From positions 15,837,001-15,901,000 of the forward strand of contig JAVTVX010000021.1 in the NCBI GenBank assembly GCA_033439265.1: 64,000 bases of DNA, written 5' to 3'. Position numbers and translations under genes: made by a program. Shown here piece by piece: positions 12,301-24,877 of this stretch. The number at the start of each line of letters is the position of its first letter. Position 1 is the first letter of the stretch. The stretch is from Dillenia suffruticosa (lineage: Eukaryota > Streptophyta > Magnoliopsida > Dilleniales > Dilleniaceae). The notes beneath the pieces were generated by a model. That model saw only the letters and a program-made list of their open reading frames with translations, was not told the origin of the DNA and made no database searches.

Positions 12301-14216
12301 AGAATGACAAAAATAAAATCCAGAACTCCACTGTCTGTATGGCCTCAAATATCGTATGATCCTCTCCGAGCACCGGCCTTCTCCTGACCTCAGCAGCATC
12401 CTCCAATTTAGGAAACTCCTCCACAACAGCCACTGGTGCTGCTGCAGGCTTCTTTTTTGCTTCAGCCCCATTTTCTTGATTCAATAGTGGCTCACCAATC
12501 TGTCTCTCAATATCCAAATAACGCTTCAAATCAAACAAATTCAAGCCCTTCAAAGCAACATAAGCTGGCACAATCAATGGAGAGGCCAAAAGTACCAACA
12601 TCCCAGCAGCAAATATCCGAGAAAGAGTCATGCCATGTGGTCCGGAGACATCAAAAGACAGCAAATAAAGAGCTATAACAACAGCAACGCTGTTGAAGAC
12701 TCCAAAGTACTTGTTTTCTTCTCTTTCAGCGCTGGTATCTTCTGTTTGAGGCAATTCTCGGAGGAAGAGAATTGCTGCGATGCAGACAATGAAAGGGATA
12801 ACTGCAAGCATTAAAAGAAATGCAGAAGGGTTGTCGGCAAAGAGAGCAGCACAGAGATCAGTGAAGATCGCAGTGCTTAATCCAACATAGCCCTTTAAGA
12901 TTCCTGAGACAGGACCTCTATGTCTTCTGAAATTTCTCATACATGTTACAAGAATAGCTGTGTTCATCCACGTACTACTGTTGCCTCCCATACACAAAAA
13001 TATACACATCTGGCAAAAACCATCATACGAACCGAAGACATGAGCTTACAGATTTCGAGAGTGTCATTCAACAATAAGATTAAGAAAATACAATGAAGAA
13101 CAACGGACAGCAAATTGCATTTAAATGAAAAAGGCAAGAACAAGACCGGGTCATTGTAGGTTGTTTGGTTCTAAAGCCATAACCAAAAACAGAAAAAGAT
13201 AGACTACTGTGCCATTACTCTGTTCCCGAAACCTCTTTCCGGAGAGCCAAAATTGAGAGACCCCCATCTAAAGATAGCCTTTTCCCATTATCATAAATTA
13301 CATATATTCCACACCTAAAGTGTTAGTAAAAATTATGCAGAAATCTTAAAACTCGAAGTTTGGAGCAAAAAATAAAAAGAAGCAGATAATTTCTGTTTCT
13401 TGAATACTCAAGACCACACTCAAAGCTTCTCACGACACCCAAATATTCATAAACTTGAACAAAAATCATTTTACTAATTTCTGCATATTTCACCAATTTC
13501 AGTCCCCAAACTAAAATCTTTTAAGTCAAAATATCCAAAGCAAAATAAAGATACAGCAAAACAAACACAGATGTTAGATTGACTCAAGAAGACAATATTC
13601 TAACTATTTTCCCCTGCTTTCACAATAAACATTTTCAGAAACCCCATTATATTAAAAAGAAAAAAAAAACCAAGAAGTTCCCCAACAAATCATCACAAAA
13701 TTATACACAGAAACCCAACAAACAAGGGGGGAACCAAAAAAGAACCAGCCAAAAAATAAAAAATGCCTTTTCAAATTCCTACAAAGGAAAGAAAAACAAA
13801 ATGTATTAGAACAAATAAACAGAAAAAAAAAAAAGGACTTTTAAGTTCAAAATTAGCAACTTTCAAAACTTCATTGGAATATTTACCTGCCAATAAGGAA
13901 GAGGCTTAATTCTTTGACTAACAACAAGCCATTGAACACCATAGCCAACAATCCCTTCAATAGACCCAATCAAGATCATCACAGGAGTTGAAATCTTATC
14001 AGAAGCAAGCCCTGCAAGAATCCCAAAAGCCTTTCCAGCATCTTTAGCTACAGATAGGTTATTCAGCTCCAACTGGGTCAAACCCATCAAAGTTTTCAAG
14101 GCATCTGAGTAATTTGAGAATGTATAATTGTTCCCAGATATGCATTGGACCCATATGGCTGTTACAAACCCCAGCCATTTTCTTGCTAGCAAAGATGAAG
14201 AAAATTGGAGTTGCAT
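9331..14216 (-). CDS. Nodulin-like MFS transporter (NFD4/At4g34950-like), 3 exons
   Basis: Exons 14216-13887, 13009-12144 and 9808-9331 (minus strand) join in phase to 557 aa. The N-terminal half is a Nodulin-like domain (KWLGFVTAIWVQCISGNNYT, then FSNYSDALKTLMGLTQLELN) with the conserved CMGGNSSTWMNTA and NFRRHRGPVSGILKGYVGLS segments. A charged cytosolic loop lies at about residues 266-328. The second bundle ends in SELFGLKYYGLVYN and NTCIGAHCYR. Length and motif order match the plant nodulin-like/NFD4 MFS family; the substrate is unknown. An in-frame ATG at 14300 would add 28 residues. The start at 14216 is preferred because the protein then begins near KWLGF, as in relatives, and because a TATA-like site at 14314-14322 would put transcription start below 14300. 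Introns are 877 bp and 2335 bp. It is divergent from the cyclophilin gene. Confidence 0.94.
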
Positions 14217-14313
14217 AGCTGGAGAAGAGCAGTTGCTTGGTAAAGAAGAAACGGGGTTCCTCCGTTTTTGGGTTTTTTGAAGGGTGGGTTTGAAGTTCAC
14301 GTTTGTGGCTTGG

Positions 14314-14322
14314 ATATATATA
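14314..14322 (-). promoter_or_regulatory. TATA-like box of the MFS gene
   Basis: On the minus strand 'TATATATATCC' lies about 100 bp before the ATG at 14216. Transcription starting about 30 bp downstream would leave a leader of roughly 70 nt and would exclude the alternative ATG at 14300. Confidence 0.45.
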
Positions 14323-16047
14323 CAAAAAATTTGGAGTGTTTGAGGGGGTTTGGCGGAGGCAAAGAAGGAAGGAAGGGGAGAGAGAGTTGAAAAAAGGAAT
14401 TTTGAAAAGATTTATTCTTTTGATTTGTTAAGAGAATAATTGTTTCGATTTTCCTGCATTGCTGACCACCCAGTTTCCGATTGCGACACGTACCTATCCG
14501 GGTGTTTTTTGTGTTTTTTCCATGTTTCTTTTCCTGGAAGAGGGCAGGGATCAACTGGGTTATTAGCGGCTCGTTTGTTTCGGAGTTTTAAAAAATAGAT
14601 TTTCAAAAGTTGTATTTTCTAAAAAAAATGAATATTTTTTATTATTTAAATAAAAAGAATGATCTATTAATTTATAAAATAATTCAAAATCCGTAAAAAC
14701 TACACAAACTTAATCTTGATAGTAATTAAATAAAGTTTTGAGCAGTAAACTAATAAATCAAGAGATAGTGTGACGGATTAGTTTACACATTAATTAAGTA
14801 ATAATGGAGTCGACTTATTTTACTTAATATTATATTTATGAGTGAAAATAATATTGGCATAGTAATTTTTATTCTAATTATAGAAACGATGGCAGCAACT
14901 TTCAAAAATATGTTTTTTGAACTCGATTTCTTGAAAATTGTTTTCATAAAAACTACGATTATTTTAGGAAATTAACTTCAGATTCCAGGAAGATGCTTTC
15001 TTTCTGAAGTTGATTTCTTGGAAACTACTTTCATAAAAACTACAATAAACTTCAAGGAGGTGGGAAAAAAAAAAGATTTTAAAAGGAGAAAATTTTTTTG
15101 AAAAATATACTAAAAAAAGAAAGCAAAAATTTACTAAATTCCCACTAAGCAACTAAATTCACCAGCCTTAATTAATTTGTTCAATGCATCTATTAATATT
15201 ATAATAACAATAAATTGAATCTCAATTGCTCGAGAGACCAAAATGATCGGAGAATGTATCTGTTAATTCTATTTTTCTTATATACACAAATTCTTTCTAT
15301 ATATTCTTTTTAAATTTTTCTATATACAGATATATAGAAATTTCTGAATACTAACGTTTACTCATTTTTCAAATATTTCAACATATAAAATTAATTAATA
15401 TTTATATAAAAATTTTAATATATATTTTTTTATTTTTATACATTTATTTATATTTTCATTCATATATTTTTATAAAACATCGTCTGTAATTTTTATTTTT
15501 GTGCAGCATAACATTTAAAGAAGAAAAAAAAAAAAAAACCTGGCGGTCGTAACGAGAGCTGGGGCATTATCTTTCATCCTCTCTTTCTCTCTCTCTCTCT
15601 CTCATCTCTCATCTTACAAGGAAAATCTAAAATGGTGACATAGAGGTCCCTGTATGTACGTATGCCAGCACTCAAAAACGCCTGAATAGCTACTTCTCGT
15701 CGCGCCTTTCTTTATAAAATTGCATGTCCCTGCCACTTTGACGGGTTTCCGGTCAGATATGATTAACAGTTTCATTACTAAAGTACAAACCAAAATATTT
15801 TCATTTAAACATTTTTTTCCCAATACTTGGGTTTTATTTTTTTAATTTATTTTTAACCATTTGTGCTATTCGATAAAATGGACATTTTATAGCGTGAAGA
15901 AATTGAATTGTGTCTTAATAAATAATTTGTTGTGCTGTTGGACCGATAGAAAAGGGAGAACAAAAAGGAAAGAACAGAAAATTTTGGAGCTTTGGGTGAC
16001 CCTTTTCAACAAATTCAGCTTCGATTTATTTTTGTTACTTAGTTGCT

Positions 16048-16310
16048 TGCTTCACTCAATTTCAAAGCTTCCATCATGAGAATTTGTTGATTTCTTATCA
16101 CCATTTTTGTCACCAGATGACATACTTTTCTTTCTTTTTCTTTCTTTTTTTTTTCTCCATATACCCATATTAAGAAGCACAAAAGCATCAAAAGGGTCAA
16201 TGAAAAGTCCAAATCCCTTATATGCAAATAGAAAAAGTCCAAATCCCTTATATGCAAATAGAAAAAGTCCAAATCCCTTATATGCTTCACTCAATTTCAA
16301 AGCTTCCATC
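16048..16310. repeat. 28-bp direct repeats enclosing a 30-bp tandem triplet
   Basis: The 28-bp word 'tgcttcactcaatttcaaag' + 'cttccatc' occurs exactly at 16048-16075 and 16283-16310. Just before the second copy a 30-bp unit ('aaaagtccaaatccctta' + 'tatgcaaata') is repeated about 2.8 times at 16201-16285, nearly perfectly. No function is apparent. Confidence 0.92.
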
Positions 16311-17239
16311 TTGTTTGGTGCAGTCTGCAATGCACTTTCTTGATTTGCATGGAGTTTTTTGAATGCTAACTTAGGATAATTATTACTATTAATGCTAAAA
16401 CTTCATTGTAGGACTTTATTAATTTACTGCATACCCTATTTGCATTATCCCCCTTCATTTAATACATGTTATATTTGTCTGTCGTCTATCTTATGTAGTA
16501 AACTAGTGCCCTTTATAAAAGGCAAGAGATTGTGGGGGGGTCTGAACCCTCATGAGGTGTGGGATGAAACCCCTTCTACCACTCGTGCAAGAACTTGGAA
16601 TATTTCTTAGAATCTTCTTCAACCAACAAAACAGCTGCATTAGTTGCCTAAGGGAGACCCTTGTGAAGAAGTGTCTAAAGAGCCCATGATCGCAAGAGAA
16701 AAAAAAAGAAGGGGAGAGAGAGTACTTAATTATGACTAAAAAAATGTATGATTAATTTGGAAAAAAAAAATTATTCTTTAAAATAAGATTTAAAATGAAA
16801 TAGATAAATACTTCGAATCAAATTAATTTTTAAATATCGGCCGTATTAAAAGAATAAAACATATGACTAACTTGAGTTGATTAAGACATGAGTCATTGTC
16901 ACAAGGTCCCTTTCTCTGTGCTTATCGATTACTATAAAGAACGCACGGTCCATAAATTAATTTGGAAGGGACAAACATAAATGTCTTAATCTTGAATGGC
17001 ATTTTCCCATCCTGGACAACAGCTTGTCTGCAACTTTTGCCATGCCACTGCCCATATGTTTGTGGGACCTTCTTCCTATCTTATCCCTTAAGAGTCAATT
17101 TTCTTAATCCCACAACTTCATCTGAAAATTCGACTGTCAATCGAATCCCAACCAAAGGCTTCTTCTCCATCGTTCATTCTCAAAACCAGGGGCAAAATGA
17201 GAGCAGGACGATAGAGATTTTCTTGAATTTTTTTTTTTT

Positions 17240-17244
<5 letters not shown>

Positions 17245-17275
<31 letters not shown>
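17245..17275. repeat. (AT)n microsatellite
   Basis: A pure TA run of about 31 bp preceded by poly-T. Confidence 0.95.
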
Positions 17276-17277
<2 letters not shown>

Positions 17278-17639
17278 CAATATTGTTTATTTTTATAAAA
17301 TTATGATATTGTCTTCTTAAAATTTGAATTCCTAAAATAATTTAGCTCGAGCTATCTTCCTTTAATGATTTGATTTTAATTTAATAAATCACATATGAAC
17401 AATGTTTCATTAATTTTCCCTTCGTGCACCTCTTTTTCTTGTGGGGGTGGTTGTGAGGGTGAAACTTAGAGACAACTATCTCAAAAGTCCTTAAAATATT
17501 ATTAAAAATCTTTAAAATGTCACTAGAAATTTTAAAAATATACAAACGTTTAACTAGTTTAATGATTAGATATCGATATTTTTTAAGTTAGATTTCGATT
17601 TTGATTTCAAATTTTATGAGTGACAAAAAATGATATTGG

Positions 17640-17710
17640 AAGAGTTTTGTTACTTAAGAGTGCAATGTGACTCGAACCAAATTTAGTCAGTACAACGTGT
17701 GATTCATTAA
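17640..17710 (+). repeat. Dispersed GACTCGAA-type repeat
   Basis: The stretch 'gagttttgttacttaagag' followed by 'gtgactcgaaccaaatttag' recurs in related form at about 5250-5310, 35715-35790 and 43000-43060. It looks like relics of one non-coding repeat family; the class is unknown. Confidence 0.4.
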
Positions 17711-18349
17711 AAAAAAAACCTAAAAAATAATATTAAAATTTTTTAAAATATTATTTAATTTTTAAAAGTTATAACGTTTGACTCATTACTGCAAATTGTG
17801 CTTTGCCTTCGTTTCCCTGCGGCGATGAGAATATGGAAGGTTCGATTGGGGATACCATTGACACTATAATTGAGAATCAATTGGTATGGTTGGTGGCCTA
17901 CCATGATTATAATCTCTAATTTTTGTTGTCATCTTCTTTTAACCTTGCTATGTTATATGACATGAGTGTCTTCCAGTGTCGCGTAGCCTGATTGCCCAGC
18001 TGCCTTTTGCCTTACATGGGACCAAACTGCAAATTGAGAAAGCATATAAAAACTTGATTGAAACATGCGATTGATGTTGATTGGATATTAATTGATTAAG
18101 GGACATGCATGACAAATATACCATTCACACTATAACTAAGGTAATGAGCTATATCTGATTAGACAAATATCTTAAAACTTTGGCCCACCCTACCACCCCA
18201 CATGGATTTTGAACCATTTTGTCCATGGGAGTCATTTTCAAGTAGAGTTGTATATAACTTTCACCGACCATGTTTAGGCTCAAATGCTTTCTAAAAGAGT
18301 TTTACGGCTGCAATTTCTCATGATTAAGAATTTATGATCTGAAATTAAG

Positions 18350-18353
<4 letters not shown>

Positions 18354-18383
<30 letters not shown>
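18354..18383. repeat. (GA)n microsatellite
   Basis: A pure GA run of about 30 bp. Confidence 0.95.
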
Positions 18384-18385
<2 letters not shown>

Positions 18386-18764
18386 TTATGGCTGTATAGC
18401 TACTTTATGAGTCCAGCCATTGAATAAAGCCAGGCAGGAAATGTGAATGCGAGCTAATTTAGATGATTCTGATTTGGTGGTGGGGTCTTCTAACTTCGTG
18501 GGTGACTAAGACCTACCGGGAGCCCTAAATAAGTCCTTGTCCTGCGCATTTTGAACAAGCACAGAATAAATTAATTTATTTGAAGAAAAATTCGTATTTC
18601 TTTCACCATCAATTTTATATTTTTACACTACCAAGAGGCATGTAAAAAACCTCAAATAAATTTGCAATGTTCCATATAAATAAAATTATCCAGATTTTAG
18701 TATCTTGTGATACGAGGGATTATTTTACTTTAGTATAAACTATCAGTATTCGATAATCATATCG

Positions 18765-18860
18765 GATACTCTGTAGGTGTTTATTTTTGTTATATGATAT
18801 TTGATTCGAAATCTTATTTAAGAGATATTATTGTTCAGTCATTGGATTAACTAGGTGTTG
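18765..18860 (-). repeat. SINE-like dispersed repeat, copy 2
   Basis: The minus strand shows 'CTAGTTAATCCAATGACT', then the B-box-like 'GATTTCGAATCAAATATC', then the tail 'ATATAACAAAAATAAAC'. Layout and tail match the copy at 4185-4275. Confidence 0.4.
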
Positions 18861-19736
18861 ATTGATTCGAGGGATTAGTCATAACTTCGGTTTATATGTT
18901 TATTTTTTAAAATTTTTATAGTAATAATGATAAAATTTTTAATTATATATATTACAACTATTATTTATATTTAGAATTATATGAAAATCGTTGCATCCAT
19001 CCTACTGGATAATTTACCTTGTCGACAACTTTGTTTTGGACCGAACCGTGGTATGCAATCATGGGCTTGGCACCATGTCTGTGACCACAGGACCGGCATG
19101 AGTATGGTAAAGAACCTCATTTCTTTGCCTGGAGAGTGGCCCAACATATCTTGGGCCGTCCACATAAAGCCCCACTGGGCTGTCAAGGCCTAATTAATCT
19201 GACGCAAAGTCCATTTGTTTCCATGCTCATATCTGTTGAGCCAGAAAGGAAGAATCATAGTAATTATGATAGACCTCACCGCATCTTAAAATCTTCTCAC
19301 ATTTTTCCTTTCCTCCCTGCTGCAAAAAATGGATGCCGAAACCAATTTTAGTTGAAACAGTGCGACAGATATCGGGATTTTGAGTTTTACTCGTATGAAA
19401 AAAAAATATGTCAGGAGAATAATATTTTAAATGGGTTATTATAAATTTTGAGTGGGATGATTTTAAGTATGATTTCAAATACGAATAGATATAATTAAAA
19501 AAAAAAATGGACGCAGAAAAAGGGAGGACGAGTAATTAGAATTCGGAGCGCAGCGACAGGTCTTCTCCCCTCGGTCTCGGTTCTCACTTCTCAGTGCCTC
19601 GATCTCTGAAGTGAAAGAGACAGACGGAGGGGGGGGGGTGGGAGGGAGGGAGATGGGTGCTGTAGCAAGTAGAGGTTGTTGATTTGATCGATCGAGAGAG
19701 AGAGAGAGAGCGGAAGAGAGAGAAACCAGTGGGAAA

Positions 19737-22700
19737 ATGCGGAGAGAAATTGGGATTTCAATACAACCAAAATGGCTTCTCCTCCTCCTAGGCTTTGGCA
19801 TCTTCATTCTTTTCTCTTTTCCCACTTCTCGTCGGGTAAAGTTCTCTCTCTCTCTCTCTCTCTGGATTTTGGAAGCACCCAAAATGTGGAAAAATCATTT
19901 TTCAAATATGCAACTGCTTTTGTGGATTTTTCTCCCCAAAATCCAAAATGGGGTTTTGAAAAAATTCTACTTAGAAAGATTTATTTATGCATGAAGATCA
20001 TTGTGTTTATTAGTAAACCCAGATGCCTAATTCAGGAAATGGAAGTTCTCTTGATTGCCCCAAAGAGGATTTGGAGAATTTGTCCAAATTAAGAATTCAT
20101 TCAATTATGTGTGTCTTGTTCTTCATATGCAAGGGAAATCCTGAAGTTGTCAGCTCCTATAAAGAAGCAATTTATTTGTGCTGTCTTCGCTACTTTTCTA
20201 AGGTCACTTGTCTTGTATCAAGAGTTAAGGAATCCCTATATCTGATGCTTGAAAAGTTAGATTCACCTCAACACTTATGAGAGTATAATCATGCATCCAA
20301 TGGTAGAAATTGCGTCTTTGTCTATACCAGGTTCGGGGATCAATTCTTTGCTAATTTCACTGGTGAGGCTTTCCCCTGGTTTGTGGGCTATTGCACGATG
20401 GGCTTATTGGTGCACGCCTGAAGGGTAGTACCTGTTATTCTCACAGTTAAAATGATAGTAATAAATGAAAATAAATATTATGGTATGATCTTATACTGTT
20501 TTCAAAATCGGGATACCCATCATGCCCAGGAAAATATAGCTCATTAAATTTTATGCCATGCACAGGAAAACAATTCAACATCAGCTTCTAGTTACCAAAT
20601 CTCATGTACTCTTATTTATGAGTTGAACTCCCATCTAGAATGCCCTTGATTAATGTGGTGGTTGGACTAATAAACCAACTATCATCCTGATGAGGGGTTC
20701 CTGCAGAGGCTGGGAGTTGATGACAGTGCTTGATGTTGAGTACCCTAACATCATTATATTGTCTTCTGGTACTTGAAATTTTGGGCAGAGAAAGTGGTAT
20801 GAGGCTGTGAGCACACGTTTTGGCATGTCAAATATTTGGTGAAGCTTTTGAACAGTTACTTGGGGCAAACATAAGAAGAGTACTCTTAATGGTAGCTAAA
20901 AAATGCAGAAGCAAGATTTTACTTTTTGTTATGTAGGCATGGGCAGAGTGGGGTTTGAGGAGTTAGGAACTTGTTAAATTGCAGAATGAGTAATATGTGG
21001 CCCTTTTCATTAGCAAAAATATGACATTGATTATATGATGATGAAAAACAGAAGTGAATTTAAATTAGCTGCAATAACTTGTTAGAAGTTTCAAAGTTTG
21101 AAAAAACGTGCATTGTGTTCTTATAGTTGTGAAGTGTGAAGATTAAAAGTAAAATCACCATTAAGACCAATGTGTTTGGATTTCTGTAAAACTGTGAGGC
21201 GAGAGGGATGGAGTTGTTTAATAGTTTGTTTCTCCTTCAATTCCTTTACCTCTAGGAATGTGAGTGAAATAAATTTATTAGTAACCTGGTGTGAGAGAGG
21301 TATATGTGCGCTTGAACCATGAGCATCTAGCTGTTTCAGCCCACTGTCTTCACAACATCCATGATTAATTATCAGAGCTACCCAGTACCAGAAGCGATGG
21401 GGTTTTCCTCAAAGTTGCTAGTTGCTCCAGTGAATTATTAACACATTCTGTTTTTCATTTCTGTATGACAACTAATGTCTGTCTATATATGAGCATCTAG
21501 TTTAAGTGACCCCCACCCCTTGCTGTAGGACAGTTTAGTGAGAATTAATACCTTATTCCTAGCATCAGTTTAAGGTCATTAATGTTTTATGTCTTATTGC
21601 TAAATCTCCTCAAAATATGTGTAGGAGGAGGTCATATTTGAAGAGACACCCGAAATCACACACAGAGTATTCATCGATGTTGATATTGATGGCCAGCGTA
21701 TAGGTAAAGAGCTTTTATTTGGGCACACTTAACTTTTGTTTCATTTTTGTACATTATTGAACATTGTTGTCATATGCATAAGTTCCATTTTTGATTTAAG
21801 CTAAAATGATTTTCTTTGTCCTACAAAGTTGCTTGGAGTTTTGTGACTGCTCAGAAAATGGAGCAGTCAAATCCATTTTCTAATCTGGTTATGCAGCAAG
21901 GTGTGGTTTTTCCTTAATATTGGGATACTTGAGTCTAGTTTGACAGAAGGTCAATGAACAGATGAGTGGCATCTTGCCTTACCACTTTTAGTTGGGATGA
22001 TTCTTGAATAATCTTTCTTAATGCTTGTGGAGGTAGGTTGGTGATCACAGAGCTAGGTTTACTTGGATCCTTTTCTTTGTCAAGCTTTTATATATGGCAT
22101 AGTTTCACAGGTTGCATGAAATCCTGTTGTTTCCCTGTACAATGCTGTCAAAATGGAACACCAAGAGACCTGAACATGCTTATGACTTCAATTTCTTTTA
22201 GAGTCATTCTTCCACATTTTGCAGGTATATTTTCTGTTGTTTTAGTTTTTATAGTGTTCTTTGAATTCTGCAGGTAGAATGGTGATTGGATTGTATGGCG
22301 AGGTTGTACCAAAAACTGCAGGTAGATCTTTGCTCTCAACTATTTTGCATGAATAGAACTCTGGAGTGAAACTATCAAAAGAACAAAGAGAGAGAGAGAT
22401 TTTGGGCATTCTAAGCCATCTCAAGATTTCGTTATTCTGCTCCCTAATTTATTTCCCCCCTTCTTTTATGTGCAGAAAATTTCAGGGCGTTGTGCACTGG
22501 TAAAAAGCAGTTGGTTTTTGAGAATAATTTACATGTTTCCAGGACTTCTACTGTGTGGCATTTAAGGAATCAGGTTTTGTTCTTTTCCCTCCCGTCAATA
22601 TGCTGGTGATAACCTGATAATTGTGTTTGAAGGTGAGAAAGGAAAGAGTGCGAGTGGGAAAAAACTTCATTATAAAGGAACACCATTTCATCGCATAATA

Positions 22701-23286
22701 TCTGGATTCATGATTCAAGGGGGAGATATTGTTCGTGTTGATGGAAATGGAACTGAATCCATATATGGTGGCACTTTTCCGGATGAAAATTTCAGGATTA
22801 AACATTCTCATGCAGGTATCTTAAAAGTTTTCATTAAATCATCTGTTTTACTTTTCCATTGCAACTCTTCCAGTTTTGAGGTGGCTTCTGAGGTTGTCTC
22901 CCTATAAACCTCTTGCAGGTGTTGTTTCTATGGTGAATTCAGGCCCTGATTCCAATGGTTCACAGTTTTTTATCACCACAGTCAAGGCCAGCTGGTAAGC
23001 TAGCTCTTCAATTAGGCATTGCGTATTGCTTCTTTCATTTTTGCATCTGTACCAAATGCACATTTTGACCTATGCTTCTTCAACATTGTGATTCTGCTGT
23101 GATGCACATGTAAAACTTTGTAGGCTGGATGGTGAGCATGTGGTCTTTGGCAAGGTTATTCAAGGAATGGACACTGTGTATGCGATGGAAGGTGGAGCAG
23201 GAACTTACAGTGGTAAACCCCGGAAGAAGGTTATCATAGCCAACTCTGGAGAAATACCTAAGAGCAAGTGGGATGAAGAAAGCTGA
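19737..23286 (+). CDS. Membrane-anchored cyclophilin, peptidyl-prolyl isomerase (CYP21-1-like), 7 exons
   Basis: Exons 19737-19835, 21625-21703, 22274-22321, 22476-22499, 22633-22815, 22919-22994 and 23124-23286 join in phase to 223 aa. Residues 13-28 ([16 protein letters not shown]) form a signal anchor or signal peptide, so the catalytic domain should lie in the secretory lumen or outside. The cyclophilin fold keeps the active-site set: R104, F109, M110 and Q112 in [14 protein letters not shown], and W170 and H175 in SWLDGEHV. PPIase activity, cis-trans isomerisation of X-Pro bonds, is therefore expected. The N-terminus MRRE and the C-terminus PKSKWDEES resemble Arabidopsis CYP21-1 (At4g34960) as I recall it. 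Exon 4 is only 24 nt. Exon 2 follows a TAGGAGGAG acceptor that allows in-frame alternatives. It converges with the sulfurtransferase gene 727 bp away. Confidence 0.95.
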
Positions 23287-24012
23287 ATCTCAATACACGC
23301 CTTTTGACATCAACAAGATTTACAACATATGCTTTTAGCTAATCCAGGTTAAGAAATTCATTTCTTTCCTTTCTGCCTGTGTTTCTTGATTTTAGGCAAG
23401 TCATTTCATATTGGGGTAATCTTCCTGCCGCTCATTTTTTTTTTCTTTTCTTAGTGTGGTTTTGCCATTGATACTGTTTATATAGGCTTGTAGACAAAGT
23501 CAATGGAATATATTCTAATTCTGAGGTCACTTTTTTCTCTGTGTTTGATGTATGATTGGTCGTCCCTTTATCTATTCCCTCATGTCGAGAATAGTGACAC
23601 AAATAATTGCAAGTACTGAAGGAAGAGATTGTTTTCAAGGAGCACATAGTCACACATACCAAATGAGAATTGGATTATTGGAATGTTAACCCCCCCCCCC
23701 CCCCCCAAAACCAAAAATTCCTGGGATCTTCCCTTCCTTTGGATTGGGATGCATACACCGAGAATCCAGTATGCAATTTTAAGTTTGAGACCATGCATAG
23801 CAAAACATGATTATTAACGGTCAACTACCTAAGCATGGTTACTATTGAAGGTATTTTCATCATCAAACCAGAGAGGTTTAAGATTTAGGTCAAGGAAATT
23901 ACACAGAATATGGCAACAGAAGCAGTATCCAGGACACAGAACGTCACCCACGGGTCTGTCTGTGTTATTATTAATCACTCCATATAATATAAGGCAAAGA
24001 AATAGAAATGCA
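23287..24012. other. Gap between convergent cyclophilin and sulfurtransferase genes
   Basis: It holds both 3' UTRs and a poly-C tract at about 23692-23706. No other gene is seen. Confidence 0.6.
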
Positions 24013-24877
24013 TTAAGGCCTGAACTTGCAAGCGCATTTTTCAGCTGATTTTTCACCGGTCAGTATGTTGTCCACCCAGGAAGAGTACCCACCTTCCATG
24101 TTTGTCACATGTTTGAATCCCTGCACCTAACAGTTTTAGACTAGACCTAAGGTTTTCGAAGGTTTCCATGCACAATGAATATAAAGTTTGAAGAACTCAC
24201 TGCATTTAAGAGATCAACACAAGCGCGCGATGATCTGCCTCCACTGTTGCAACCCTACAAGAATTAACCTTCTGTGTTACATCGGGATTGGTCTCCGGCC
24301 GGAACTAATATGACAGGATCATGCAATTTCTGAAAAACTTGGTCCAGAACAAGAAAAAGAAACCTTAATTACCACGACTAAGTGATGGTCTTTCTTGCAG
24401 ATTGAGGAAACTTGAGCAATAAAATCCGGGTTCTTCTGCCGGCCTGTTTTCTTGCAGAAAATTCTTAGCTAAGTAATCATAGAGTCGGTTGTTAATACCA
24501 TAGAGGAGAGGGAAAGGGAATTAAAGTATACCTTCTTGTGTAATGAACATGTAAGGAACATTGAGGGCATCTTCAATGTGACTCTTGTTGAACTCATCTA
24601 TAGTCCTGTCAATAGAACAAGGATGTGAATACTTATAAATTCTATTACAAAATTGAAATTGTTCTTGCTCGCCACCGGAAGTAACCCTACTTTTATTCGA
24701 AACTTACCTTACATCCAGATAAAGGTGACCAGAGTTGAGAAGATCCTTCGCTTTATGTACATCAACGGACACAACATTTTCAGATCTGCAAAGGAAAAAG
24801 AAAAGGTGAAAACCTTGTCTCAAACAACAAAAAGATGAGCATCTAATTTCTGAGACATACCCTTTGGTGGCTTCCAT
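24013..24877 (-). CDS. Single-domain rhodanese / thiosulfate sulfurtransferase (STR16/STR17-like), 6 exons
   Basis: Exons 24877-24861, 24785-24708, 24605-24532, 24443-24373, 24254-24201 and 24120-24013 (minus strand) join in phase to 133 aa. The rhodanese domain runs from VVSVDVHKAKDLLNSGHLYL through DVRTIDEF and LNVPYMF to the active-site loop GCNSGGRS, whose cysteine is the sulfur-accepting residue (C-x-x-G-x-R type). It ends with the family-typical GGYSSWV. The family moves sulfane sulfur from donors such as thiosulfate to thiophilic acceptors; related plant genes are senescence- or stress-linked. The first coding exon has only 17 nt (MEATK + split G), and no targeting peptide is evident, so the protein is probably cytosolic, unless a longer upstream exon was missed. 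The C-terminus is Cys/Lys-rich (EKCACKFRP). Confidence 0.9.

Larger units (their letters stand above)
14331..19736. other. 5.4 kb intergenic spacer between divergent MFS and cyclophilin genes
   Basis: It is AT-rich with no gene recognised. It contains an imperfect internal duplication near 14920-15050 ('gatttcttg.aaa', 'ttcataaaaactac' twice), the 16048-16310 repeat cluster, AT and GA microsatellites, and dispersed-repeat copies near 17640-17710 and 18765-18860. The last ~230 bp before 19737 are GC-richer, with GA tracts, and are probably the cyclophilin promoter and leader. Confidence 0.6.

Noticed and set aside
12140-13009. A separate MFS gene starting at the internal ATG at 13009
   Set aside because: This ATG directly follows a splice acceptor, and the preceding exon (ending KPLPYWQ) completes the conserved nodulin-like domain.
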